Of a DNA stretch of 64,000 nt, positions 35,549-47,439 are shown piece after piece. Below the pieces are notes generated by a model. It was not told where the DNA came from. It saw only the letters and a list, made by a program, of their open reading frames with translations, and did no database searches. Position 1 is the first letter of the stretch. Every line of letters starts with the position of its first letter. Source of the stretch: Protea cynaroides (Eukaryota; Streptophyta; Magnoliopsida; Proteales; Proteaceae); NCBI GenBank assembly GCA_028583415.1, contig CM053265.1, forward strand, positions 27,373,815-27,437,814, written 5' to 3'. Position numbers and translations under genes: made by a program.

Positions 35549-36820
35549 AGCCATCCGCTGGTCAGTCACCTGTCGAGCATCCCTCAGCTCTCCCACCCGC
35601 TGATCTGATACTTGCTGAGCAGCTAGAAGCTCTCCCTTCCGCTGATCTGACACGCGCTGAACAATCAGAATCTCTCCCACCCACTGATCGAACAAGCACT
35701 GAGCCTCTAGAAGCTCTCCCATCCTCAGGTCAGACATATGCTGAGCCTCTCGTATCTCGTGCAATATCCTCATCATGTCATCAGATGGAGAATACGAAGG
35801 ACCAGCTGCATGCGAAGGACCAGCTGAAGAAGACAGACCAGCTCCAGTAGCATGAGTAGGTGATGGAGGAGGTATGGCATCTACATCCATGTATAGCCGA
35901 TCATCATCATCCCCATGAACCCCTGCTCCAGCGGCTACTGCTACTACCTCAGCATCAGCCATCTCCACTCGAGTGCGAGGGCGCACCATCATGTTCCTCT
36001 CCTCATCGCTGACTTGGGCATCCCGTATGCCCATCTTGCAAATAGCCTCCCAATCTAGTGGCGATGAGAAGGATTTCTCCTGAATCTTTTCATCCAATAA
36101 ATCAACCCCCAGGCGGGCAAGCAAGGTAGTGATCATGCGTCCATAAGGAAGGTTTCTAGTGTGACTGGGCAACGTGGCACTGATCATCGTACGCATGATG
36201 ATGTAGGGAAGGCAGATGGGCTGCCTAGTGCATATGCAGTATAATAGATACTGGATCAACTGGAAGACCCTCTCGTAGTGTCCACTCTACGGTATCAGAT
36301 TATGCTGAATGATCTTGCAGTATACCCATGGATCTGAACGTAGATAACTCGCTTTCATCTGCCAGCGATCAGGTCTGATGAGCTGGCTATCAATCTCAGC
36401 CCTCATCTGTAGAGAAAAGAACTGGGGCTCTCCAGGAGCACAGAACACCAAAAGACCAGCATAGAAAATGCCCAACAAGTCGGCCAGCTGCCGATAATCA
36501 AAGGAAACATCAACCCCCTAGACGTAACTGGTGATCCGAAGCTCACCACCCCTTTCAACATCATTGTAATCTCCCACCACCTAGAGATTACAGTAGAACT
36601 GGCATACCAAGTCAGGACGGGTACACACGTCATAGGTGATGATGGGGAGCCATCCCATATCACCAAAGGCCCCCTCCACATTGAACAAGGCTAAGCTAGC
36701 CAAGTCCACTTTGCGACCGCCCTCTACCTTCTTGCGAGCGTAGTGGGCATACTGTGCCTCTGCTTCATTGGAACGGAAGCAAAGACGGTTGCGAACTCTG
36801 GGTACCTTGGTACGAGCCAT
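35549..36820 (-). pseudogene. 5' part of the aORF of element A
   Basis: MARTKVPRVRN at 36820 on the minus strand. The same PF20167-like region (FYCNL, FDYRQ) and acidic linker as B and C, then four 14-residue units (SDLRMGELLEAQCL; FDQWVGEILIVQRV; SDQRKGELLAAQQV; SDQRVGELRDARQV) leading into TDQRMA at the C insertion. In-frame stops at 36581-36583 (CAG to TAG), near 36520 and at 36287-36289. The tail is at 23367-23491; total ancestral length 463 residues. Confidence 0.82.
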
Positions 36821-36825
36821 AGTAT

Positions 36826-37267
36826 CTGTAAGTAAGAAAGAAAAACAAATAATGGATTAGTAGAGAGTAAAAATCCAAAATTTGGACATAATAACGACGT
36901 AAATTGGTTAAAAGCCTCACTTTCCACCCATACACGTGGGCAGGAGGACTTACATAGATCCCAAACTATCCTGTGAGACTCATACAGTCGAAAATTTCAA
37001 CTAATTAGATTGAATTGCAAGAAATTTCAAGAAATTCAAACTCTCGACAAAATTAGGGCAAAAAGTGTAAATTTCGAGTTTCTCAATAACCAACCGATGA
37101 AACTCAAATATTTTTTAGGGCTTTCGTTCCTCGAGTCACCAACAAAAAAAGCCCCCAATAAAAATCAAATTTTTTTGGTTGGAAAAAGTTTAATTTGAAA
37201 AATACTAGATATACGAGCAAAAACCTAGGTAAAGAAACCTAAAAACATGAAAATGTAGAAGACATAC
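36826..37267 (-). other. Predicted 442-nt 5' UTR intron of the A aORF
   Basis: Minus strand GTATGTCTTC... TACTTACAG/ATACT. The base before the donor is T instead of G seen in B and C. Confidence 0.6.
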
Positions 37268-37449
37268 ATGTAGCGGAGGTGTAGATGACAAAACAAGGAG
37301 TGCAAACCACCAACGGATCAGAGTTGTTACTGTAGCAACTCAGAGGGATGAGTTGAGTCGAAGCGGAGAAAAAGGAATGGGAAATGGACTTTGAATCAGA
37401 ACTTAAAAATCAGATTTTTAGTCTGGGAGTCAAAAAATTCGATTAAAAC

Positions 37450-37640
37450 AATCGACCCACCCATCGACCCCCGCATCGACCCTCGGGTCTCGGGAATCTG
37501 ATAGAGAACCAGGGGTCGCACCCTGGGTCGGACATCCTCCGACCCCCCCCCCCCATTGACCCCCGGCTCTCGGAAAGAATGGGTGATTTTCCAGGGTCGC
37601 AGACTGAGGGTCGGACACCCATCGACCCCCACCATCGATC
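37450..37640. promoter_or_regulatory. GGGTCGA/TCGACCC dyad cluster between gag and aORF of A
   Basis: CATCGACCCCCGCATCGACC, GGGTCGCACCCTGGGTCGG and similar blocks, in the same place as in B and C. Confidence 0.6.
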
Positions 37641-37762
37641 CTACAGTGAAAATACAGCATTTTCGATAGAATGATCTGAAAATTTTGAAATTTGCATTTG
37701 TTAGTGGTTTTAAAATATGAGAATGAAGTATTTAATGACTGTCTCTCGTATTCAATGATTTC

Positions 37763-37764
37763 AG
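37763..37764 (+). promoter_or_regulatory. Possible leader-intron acceptor upstream of A gag
   Basis: TTCAATGATTTCAG/GC, 25 nt before the gag ATG. Confidence 0.42.
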
Positions 37765-37788
37765 GCAATCCCACTATCAGATTAATTA

Positions 37789-39054
37789 ATGGTGGGACGC
37801 AGAATAACCAGACAGAGCCGTAAATCTATTCCACCACCACCACCTGTGGGGGAGAATAGCCAGACACACCCGGAACCACAAAGGAACACGAACACGGCAC
37901 CATCCATCATAAATGGGGAGGCAAATCCTACCAATCTGCTAGCTCCACCTACAGACTTGGCCACAGTCGTAATGAACTTGGCCCAACAGCTGCAACAGAT
38001 GCAACAGGCACAAGCTACTATCCAAGATGCCATAGGCATAACTCTTCTAGCTGCACAAACACCTCCAATGCCAGCAGGACAGGCAAGCACAGCACTAGGG
38101 GGGAGTAACACAGTACCCCACACACCTCAAACTCCTATCATGCAGGCTCAAGTACCGAATCCTAAGATAGCTCAAGGTGGATATCAATACCAACCACCTA
38201 TGTATGGAGCGTATGTCCCGCAGCAACTAGACCACTCCAGACTGGTGGAGCATTTTCTGAAACAAAAGCCCAGAGACTCCAATGGCAGCCAGCAGATCCA
38301 TTATGGCTGGCACACTGGGTTGACGAAATGGAAAGAAACTTTATGATGATGACGTTAAATGAAGAAGAAAAAGTGTTGTGTGCCACCCTTATGCTGAAAG
38401 GAGATGCACACCATTGGTGGAGGTCTACCAGGACGTATTTACTTACAAAGCACGCCCAGCTGACTTGGGATATTTATAAAGAGGCGTTCTTTGAAAAGTA
38501 CTTTTCGAAAAGTTTCAGATATTCTATGGAAAGAGAGTTCCTGAGTTTATATCAGGGGCAGATGACCATGGATGCGTATCAACAGCGTTATGAAGAGCTT
38601 TTCTTCTTTGCACCCACTAGTGTGCAAGAGGAAAACACAAAGACCCGAAGGTTCGTCATGGGACTTAGGGGAAGCATCCATGAGCACGTTCTGGTACATG
38701 AAAAGAAAATCTTTAATGAAGCGGCACAAATTGCTCGAGTTATAGAATCGAGCCAGAAGGAGAGTTATTTCATGCAAAACAGAGGTATAAAAAAGCCAGC
38801 TGAAAATTCTTATAATGGAGGGAATAACAAGATGTTCAAACCCTTTCGTGCTCAAGGCTTTACCGCTACAACCAAGACTACTCCCGTAGCTCAACAGCAA
38901 CAGAAGCCAATTACTGAAGGGATAAAATGTTTTAACTGCAACCAAGTGGGACATATAGCAAGGGAATGTCCTAAGCCCAAAAAACAGCTACATCAAGGAC
39001 GAGTTTACGCGGTTACATCTGAGGATGCTGCCGCATCGCCTGATGTGGTCATAG
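37789..39054 (+). pseudogene. gag: gag of element A
   Basis: MVGRRITRQSRKS at 37789; proline-rich N-terminus, Gln-rich stretch, then a frameshift between about 38290 and 38330 (the core continues from MERNFMMMTLNEEEK at 38328 in another frame). Core motifs GDAHHWWRSTRTYL and YQQRYEELFFFAP; CCHC zinc knuckle CFNCNQVGHIAREC at 38928-38969, intact. No stop before the knuckle, unlike B and C. In unspliced RNA the frame ends at TAG 39105-39107 inside the predicted intron. Confidence 0.92.
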
Positions 39055-39124
39055 GTATGACTTACATTTTATTTAGTTGTATTCCATTGTATGAGCATGT
39101 AGACTAAACCAAGACAAATTACAG
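39055..39124 (+). other. Predicted 70-nt intron between gag and pol of A
   Basis: ATAG/GTATGACTTACATT ... AAATTACAG/GTATC. Contains the gag stop and a CTAAAC branch-point-like site. Because 70 is not a multiple of three, only its removal places gag (phase 0) in frame with the DSGATHS protease motif (39166, phase 1). Confidence 0.78.
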
Positions 39125-42100
39125 GTATCATACCTATTAATGGCATTCCTGCCAGAGTACCCTTTGATTCAGGAGCTACTCATTCTCTATATCTGTGACG
39201 TTTGGAAAGAAGTTAAATCTACCCCTTAAATCCTTAGACTACAAACTACTTATACGATCACCTATGGGATTAAAAGTGGAGTTAGAAAAAGGTTATGGAC
39301 CATGTCCCGTTCTTATTGGTAAAAAGACCTTGGATGCGACCTTGATCCAACTTGAGATGGCAGACTTTGACGTCATCTTGGGAATGGACTGGTTAGTTCG
39401 GCATTATGCAAACTTATTGTGTGCCAAAAAGAAACTGACATTTAAAGACAAGGAAGGAGCAGAGTTCAGTTTTTTGGGAACCAAACTTCCCCTTAAACAA
39501 AAGCTCATACTCTCGACGCTAAAGGCTAAGAAGTGCCTTGAGAAAGGAGCAGTCGGATATTTAGAATATGTGGTTGACCTTACCAAGGAAGCACCACGAA
39601 TGGAATATATTGATGTCGTGCGTGACTATCCAGACTTATTTCCTGAAGAATTACCAGGATTACCACCCGACCAAGCTACAGAGTTTGCTATAAATCTTAT
39701 ACCTGGAGCCGCACCAGTATCGACAGAACCTTATCGAATGGCTCCTACCGAACTGAAGGAATTGAAAGTACAACTACAAGAACTGCTGGACAAGGGTTAC
39801 ATTCGCCCTAGCATATCACCATGGGGAGCGCCAGTATTATTCATGAAGAAGAAGGACGGTAGCGTCCGATTGTGTATAGACTATCGAGAACTGAATAAAT
39901 TGACAATCAAGAATCGGTATCCATTGCCTCGGATCGATGACCTATTCGATTAGTTGCAAGGTGCCAAAGTGTTTTCCAAGATCGATCTTCGGTCAGGCTA
40001 CCATCAACTGAAGATTAAGGACGGTGATATTCCCAAGACAGCATTCAGGACCAGATATGGATATTATGAATTTTTTGTCATGTCTTTCGGATTAACGAAC
40101 GCACCAGCAACCTTTATGGAACTTATGAACCGGGTTTTCCACGACATGTTGGATACGTCGGTTATTGTATTCATTGATGATATATTAGTCTACTCCAAGG
40201 ACGAGGAAACGCATGTTAAGAATCTAAACGCCGCTCTACAGCGACTACGGAAGGAAAAGCTCTACACCAAATTTACAAAGTGTGAGTTTTGGCTAAAGGA
40301 AGTTGCATTTCTAGGCCATGTAGTATCTGTTGAAGGAATCAAAGTAGATCCTAGCAAGATCGAGGCTATTGTAAAGTGGGAAGCACAGAATAGCGTTGCA
40401 GAAATTAGAAGTTTTTTGGGTCTAGCTGGGTATTATCGACGATTTGTGGAAGACTATTCCCGAATTGTCGTACCTCTTACCAGTTTGACTAAGAAGGGCG
40501 ATAAGTATGTTTGGACGGATAAATACGAGAAGAGTTTCCAAACCTTGAAGGCTAGATTGATATCAGCTCTAATCTTGACCATCCCGATTCCAGGACAACC
40601 ATTTATCTTGTATAACGATGCGTCAGGACTGGGACTAGGATGTGTACTTATGCAAGGAGAACAAGTAATTGCTTATGCCTCAAGACAACTGAAGATACAT
40701 GAGAAGAACTATCCTATACATGATTTGGAACTAGCTGCAGTAGTACATGCTGTCAAAATATGGAGACATTATCTGTACGGGGAGAAGTTTCATATTAAAT
40801 CAGACCATAACAGTCTTACTTATCTATTTAATCAGAAGGAGCTGAATATGAGACAAAGAAGATGGCTGGAACTATTGAAAGACTATGATTGTGATATCCA
40901 GTATCATCCAGGGAAAGCTAATGTAGTAGCCGATGCATTGAGTAGAAAGGCAATGATAAAATCTCAGGGAGAGATTAGCACAACTGCCGCAATGTGTACT
41001 ACCAGAAAGGTATTCAAGCACGGTAATGAGCAGTTTGTGGTAGATGCACCAGATGGATCAGCCAACCAAGGGTTTATTCATCGGTTTTCAAATATGTTCG
41101 CCGCATTGAAGATTATACCAGATATAGTCGATGAAGTGAAGACAGCTATCAAATCAGACCCTTACCTAAGAACGGTACAAGAGGACATCGAAAAAGGTAG
41201 AACTAACCCTGAGTTCACCTTGGACGAAGGAAAAGTACTGATGTACAAAGGAAGAATATGTGTACCCGAAACATAAAGCTTGGACATTAGACATCGATTG
41301 ATGAAAGAAGCCCATACCACAATCTATTCGATACATCCTGGAAGTACAAAAATGTATCATGATCTAAAGAAATTATATTGGTGGAGAGGAATGAAAGCAG
41401 ATGTAGCTAAGTTCGTGTCTCAATGCCTAAATTGTCAGAAAGTAAAGGCTGAACGACAAAGACCGGCAGGACTGTTACAGCCATTACCAGAACCAGCAAG
41501 GAAATGGGACTGCATCACTATGGACTTTGTCACAGGATTACCATTGACTCCTCGAGTAGTTGACACAGTTTGGGTGATTGTAGACCGCCTGACTAAAACA
41601 GCTCGCTTTATACCGATACGACCTCAGTATACATTGGAGAGGTTAGCTAAGTTGTATGTGGATAACATTGTGCGATTACACGGTGTACCTGAAAGCATTG
41701 TGTCCGATAGAGATCCACGATTTACTTCAAAGTTTTGGGAAGGATTGCAAAAGGCTATGGGTACAACACTGAAGTTTAGTACTGCATTCCATCCACAGAC
41801 AGATGGACAGTCAGAGCGTACAATCCAGATTCAAGAAGATATGCTTCGAGCATGTGTGATTAATTTTAAAGGATCATGGGATGAAAAGTTACCATTGATT
41901 GAGTTCTCTTATAACAATAGCTATCAGGCTACTATACAGATGTCACACTATGAAGCACTGTATGGCCAAAAGTGTCGAACTCCTTTGTTTTGGAATGAAG
42001 TTGGGGAACGTAGTATTGTTGGACCAGAATTTGTTGAAGAGACTTGTCGAGTGGTCGACATTATCAAGGAAAGAGTGAGAACAGCTCAGAATCGTCAGAA

Positions 42101-42614
42101 GCAATATGCAGATACCCGACGCCGAGACCTTGAATTCTTCATGGGTGATAAAGTATTCTTAAAAGTATCGCCTATGCGAGGATTGAAACGGTTCGGACAG
42201 AAAGGGAAACTAAGTCCAAGATATGTCGGGCCATATGAGATTTTAGCTAAGCGTGGGAAAGTGGCTTACCAGTTGGCACTACCACCATCTATGTCAAGTG
42301 TGCATGACGTATTTCACATCTCCTTATTGAAGAAGTATGTCAAGGATCCAACGCACATTTTGACAGTAGATCTACCTGATTTGACTGATGATTTGACATT
42401 CGAAGTAGCACCAACTGAAATCACTAGTCGAAAGGTTCAACAACTATGCAACTGTGATTTCTATTATGTTAAGGTCACCTGGAGAAGTAGAGATACGGAT
42501 GAAATTACATGGGAAGAAGAGAATGCTATGCGAAAGCAATACCCTCATTTATTTGACTCGGAAGGTATGTACAATTTCGAGGACAAAATTTTTATAAGTA
42601 AGGGGGAGTTGTAA
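39125..42614 (+). pseudogene. pol: pol of element A: protease, RT, RNase H, integrase, chromodomain
   Basis: Protease DSGATHS at 39166, then a one-base loss near 39187 (T run) shifts to the frame open from 39195. RT: VLFMKKKDGSVRLCIDYREL, YGYYEFFVMSFGL, catalytic FIDDILVY with DD at 40176-40181. TAG at 39951-39953 replaces a Gln codon within DDLFDQLQG. RNase H: ASGLGLGCVLMQG, SDHNSLTYL, HPGKANVVADALSRK. TAA at 41274-41276 replaces a Glu codon. Integrase is open from 41280: CLNCQK, MDFVTGLPLTP, SDRDPRF, TDGQSERT (DDE core). Then the C-terminal chromodomain-like VKVTWRSRDTDEITWEEE. It ends GEL-stop with TAA at 42612-42614, three bases into the LTR, so the PPT (42599-42609) is coding. Best preserved pol in the window, yet broken. 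Confidence 0.94.
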
Positions 42615-44743
42615 GACCAGTATCAAACTAACCCAGTCTTACCACCTTGAACCAGGTCTACCCATCATGGTCGAGCCAAATGGATCAAGTGCATGAGGGA
42701 TATCGCGATCCCAGGTATTAAACTGACCCAAAAACACTAAAAATAGGGGGAGGGTCGCACACCCAGCTAGGCAGGGTTAGACCCCCCAAGATAGAAAGTC
42801 AGACCCTGAGTTTTTAACCGAGGGTCAGACATTTTAGAACCAGGGGTCGATGGGATCTCTGACCCCCTCATCGATCCCCAGTCTGCCGACAGAAACCGTG
42901 ATTTGGAAACTTTCCAAATTTCGATGGGATTATTTCCTAATCTCAATGGGACTTATTTTTGGAGTTTCTACTCTATAAATAGAACATCCCTAAGCCTCTT
43001 TCACTCCTTTTAGAACCCTAATTGGATTGAGAGAAAAAGAAGAGAATGAGAAGTGAAAGAGAAGAGAAGGAAAGTGGAGAAGAAGATCAAAGAGAAGGCT
43101 TCAGAGAGACAAGCCTAATTCTCAGGTAAATACTATAGACCTTAGAATAGATAGTGAAGAGGGAATGATCTAGGAGAAACCCAAATCATCCGTCCATGGT
43201 TAGGTTTTCATAAAAAACCATGGGGGAAATCATAAAAATCATATAGGTGTTCGGGAAGTCCAGACTGTGGGTAGTCGCACCCAGGGTCGATGGAACCTCT
43301 GACCCTGGCATCGAACTGTGGGTAGTCGCACCCAGGGTCGATGGAACCTCTGACCCTGGCATTGACCCCCAGTTAACAGCATGCTTTTTAAAGTCCGAAA
43401 TAATTCTAATTAAATTCTATCGACTTGATTAGGTCTTCTAGTGATATAATATCGATATATAGTTGATTCTTAAAGCTTAAAAGAGGACCTACGATCAAGT
43501 AAACGTGAGGGAACAAGACCTAAACTAATTGGTTAATAATAAACTGTTTTACTCTTGAGTCCAATGCCATGATTGATTTTATGCGTGTATGATTGTTATG
43601 TGCATTCAACATGTCATCCAATATTTCTATTATTACTGTTCATGCATATTTAATTATTTTTTATAATATGATGATGATGATGATGATGATAGGAATAGGC
43701 ATGTGGATATATGTGTGTGGTTGGTGTGCTTGATGCTAGCGAGTATTAGGGGGAGGTGTCATAGGCGGGGCCTCAGCACTCTAGCTCTATCTCTAACTCA
43801 AGTCTTGTCCACTGACATCGTCGTATCGCCATTATCTTAGAAGAACTATTACGTCGTAGGGTATGAGGGGAGGTGGTCTCGGACCGTGTAGTCTCAGACT
43901 CTGCCGGGGGGCCTTAGCCCTATCCCTATGGACGTATTAAGGGATGCTAGGGTGAGGCCTTGGATACACTGATTGGCATTAGGATTGGTTAGTTGCGAGC
44001 CCAGTTTGTGAGCCCTCGCCAGTAGGGGCTTACGTGTTGGTATGGGCAACGGGTACAGCAATAAACGTGACATTTGCGTGTACATTGTCTATGGTGAGTG
44101 CATGTGGATCGACAATAAACGTTACCTTTGGGCAGCTTCACACACTCGTGTATAGAGGTGCAACGTCAATAAACGTGACCTTTGGCCACCTATCCTTTCT
44201 ATAGCACATTGCAAACTTATTTACCAGACCAAAGATATGAATTGAATGCATGCATATGTTTGTTGCATTGTTTTGTTTACTCACTGAGCCATGATGTGTG
44301 CTCACCCTCTCGACGTCGAATATTTTTAGTTGATGATGTAGGTACTACAGTTGCAGATTATATGAATGCTCCGGTGTATGGGCGTGTTGCTGCGATGGAA
44401 GTTGAAAACTTAGAGGATAAGCATGACCCCTCATGCGAGTGCAACTTATGTGTATTCTATTAGGATTTTAATTGAATTTATAAAGGGATGTAATTGATAT
44501 TTTATTTATTTATGTCTCAATAGATACAATAATAACTTGATATTTTAATTATGATTATTACAGTTAGAGTTCTCAGTTCATTTACTATAAGACTTCCGCT
44601 ATTGTGTATTTATTCTGATTATGGTTGTGGATGTGCTTGGTTTTATTTTTAATGGATACCACTTATTAGAGATCCTGATTGAACCGTTGGTTTATTAATG
44701 GTTCATCACACCATTCTGAATGGTGCAGAATTGGGGTGTGACA
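42610..44743 (+). repeat. 3' LTR of element A (2134 bp, rearranged)
   Basis: TGTAAGACC...GTGTGACA, TATAAATA at 42974-42981, GGGTCGA clusters at 42745-42890 and 43255-43380. Relative to the 5' LTR it lacks about 200 bp after 43245 and has a 51-bp tandem duplication at 43264-43365. Donor-like CTCAG/GTAAAT near 43126. Codon-conserved U5 segment ends at 44461-44463. Confidence 0.9.
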
Positions 44744-45077
44744 ACTCAGGTGTACTCTACTTTGATCAAAGAATGCTAAAATGGATAGTATTCTAATATC
44801 ACTCAGGTGTACTCTACCTTTATCAAAAAAGACTAAAGGGTATGTCTAAAACCACTCGGGTGTACTCTACCTTGGTCTATGAAGACAAAAGGGATGGCTA
44901 AAACTGGTCAGGTGTACTCTACCTCAGTTTAGGAATCCTAAGATTTGCTAACCTAAGACTACTCAGGTGTATTCTACCTTGGTCTAAGGAAGGCTAGAAT
45001 TTATTATCCTAAAACCACTCAGGTGTACTCTACCTTGGTCTTGGAATACTAAAATTTACTAACCTAAAATCCACTCA
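44744..45077 (+). repeat. 56-bp tandem array of E', middle piece
   Basis: Starts with the second ACTCA of element A and contains about six degenerate units (ACTCAGGTGTACTCTACCTT plus about 36 bp), ending at CCACTCA where D begins. Confidence 0.85.
45073..45077. repeat. Target site duplication of element D (ACTCA)
   Basis: ACTCA here and at 58096-58100, directly flanking D. Confidence 0.9.
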
Positions 45078-47418
45078 TGTCACACCCCAATTCTAGACTA
45101 ACCAATGGCATGATGAACCGTCATGAAAACCAATGGTTCAAACCAAGATCTCATATAGGCTATGCCAACCATGTTAAACCAAAACACATTACACAATAAT
45201 AATCAGAGTAAATAAATAAATGGCGAAACTCTCATTAATAAAGAACTGAGATTGTACATTGATAATTAAACATTTAACAAGTTATCTTCAAGTAACCAAA
45301 ACATAATTAATACTGATTACAAGTATCACAATACGAAAGTTAACCACTAAGCGTAAACATAGTTGGAACACTAGCTTGACGAGCCATATTCGTCCTCCAC
45401 GGCTTGCACATCTATAGCCGCTACATGTCCACATGTTGGCATATTCATATAATCTTCAATCGTAACACCTGCAACATCAGACACTAAAAAGAATTGCGCA
45501 CACAAGGATCAGCTCTCCAACTTGAACTCAGTGAGTGAACAAAACAATGCAACAAACATATGCATGCATTCAATTCATATCTTTGGTCTGGTTTATAACT
45601 TTACAATGTGCTATAGAAAGGTTTGGTGGCCCCCGCACCTCTATACATTAGTGTGTGAATCCACCCAGTAGATCAAACACCATTGTCGTCCCACATGCAC
45701 CCACCATGGAATAGAGATAGAGCTAAAGTGTCTAAATCAAACACCACCAACACTTCCCCTGATGTCCTACCCATACCAACACGTAAGCCCCTATTGGCGA
45801 GGGCTTACAAACTGGGCTTGCAACTAACCAATCCTAATGCCAAATAGTGTATCCAAGGTCTCACCTCAGTATCCCTCAATACGTCCATATAGATAGAGCT
45901 AAGGCCCCCAACAGAGTCAGAGACTGCACGGTCCGAGACCACCTCCCCTGATACCCTACGACGTAATAGTTCTGCTAAGGTAATGGTGATATGACGATGT
46001 TAGTGGGCAAGACTTGAGTAGAGATAGAGCTAGAGTATGGTGAGGAGGTCAAAGACCACCATGCCACGTCCTCCCCCTGATGCTCCACTCGCATCCAACA
46101 GACCAACCATACACATACATTCACATGTTTATTCCTAGCATCATCGTCATCATCATGTGATAAATAAACGGAATTAAATATGCATGAACAGTAATAGCAG
46201 GAATATTGGATGACATGTGAGATGCACATTACAAGCATACAAGCATAGAATCAATCATGGCATTGGACTCAATAAAGTAAACAATTTATTATTATCCAAT
46301 TAGTTTAGGTCTTGTTCCCTCACCTTTCTTCGATGGTTGTTTCTCTTTCAAGCTTTGTAAATCACTTTTGGACTACTTGAAAACCTAATAAATTTATGGA
46401 TTCTAAGTTAGAGTTCATATTCATTAATTACAGTGTTTAAATGTCCCATCTGGAATCAATCAGACCTCCAGAAGCTGAGTGGTCGCACGTGTGGTCGGAC
46501 CCTGTGGTCACAATATATAAGACCACACACTATGTGGTCGAACCCTGTGGTCGCATTTTATGCGACCACACCTTTTCGGGGAACTTCCCGAATAGCTGTG
46601 GTCGACCCTCTGGTCATCCTATGGTCGACCACAGGCTGGGACCACATGATGTTTGGTCAATTTTTCATCTCAATCCCAATTTTCTCTTAGTCAATTCCTC
46701 GGCTCATCACTTAGGTTCATCCTATGGTTATCCTATGGCCATTATCTACAATTTCTCATTATCAATTATTCCTAACCTATTTTCTCATGGTTTTTCTTAG
46801 AAATTTCATAACCGAAATCATTACATTAGATTTAACACATCAACTTGAAAAGAACATATTCTATCTGATCTACCCCATAGAGTCAAGTCCATACCATAAG
46901 CTTACTGTAGAGAGAGAACTTTTTTCTACAAAACCTTCTTCTCCAAGCTTCTTCTCCAAATCTCCTTCTTCCCCTCCTTTCTCTTTCTCTCTTAGGTTTA
47001 GGGTTTCAATTTGAGTTCTAAAAGAGTGAGAGAGGCTAAGAAACGTCCCTTATATAGAGGAAAACCTCCATATAGTCTCACTTTGATTAGGAAAGAGTCC
47101 CCCCTTAAATTAGAAAAGTTTCCTAAACACAGAGTCTGTTCAGTATCTTATGGTTGCACATGGAGTCGCAAAACCCGTCAACCACAAGTCCAAAAACTGT
47201 GACCACACATCCCAGACTCCAGTGGTCTCATTATTTTGAGGTGTGGTCGACCCCACCTGTTTAGGTATGCGACCACACGCTCCTAATTAGATGATTTTGG
47301 GTTCAATTTCATACCTAGCCTCGTGGTTTCTTCATGCACTTGGTCCGTTTGGTCCGACCATGATAGGAAGACCTGATACAAGGTGGTAAGACCAGATTAG
47401 TATGATATGGGTCTTACA
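45078..47418 (-). repeat. 3' LTR of element D (2341 bp, GTGGTCG subfamily)
   Basis: GTGGTCG/GACCAC clusters at 46475-46660 and 47150-47285. TATATAAG-type promoter near 47050 (minus). Codon-conserved U5 segment at about 45385-45480. Conserved core (GCAAACTGGGCTCGCAACTAACC type) near 45805. PPT (AGAGGGGGAGT on the minus strand) at 47419-47429. Confidence 0.88.
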
Positions 47419-47439
47419 ACTCCCCCTCTTATATAAATT

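Larger units (their letters stand above)
6621..44743 (+). mobile_element. Element A, complete Ty3/gypsy chromovirus (Tekay-like) split by B and C
   Basis: Ends are TGTAAGACC...GTGTGACA with ACTCA on both sides. Removing B plus one TSD copy (9042-23229) and C plus one copy (23492-35553) leaves 11,873 bp: 5' LTR, PBS, leader with the antisense aORF, gag, intron, pol, 3' LTR. It inserted into the 56-bp array of E'. Its aORF, gag and pol all carry stops or frameshifts, so this copy is not autonomous. It is older than B and C, which sit inside it. Confidence 0.9.

Noticed and set aside
43247..43432. ORF with an internal repeated WVVAPRVDGTSDPGI segment
   Set aside because: It is the 51-bp duplication of the GGGTCGA cluster in a non-coding LTR.
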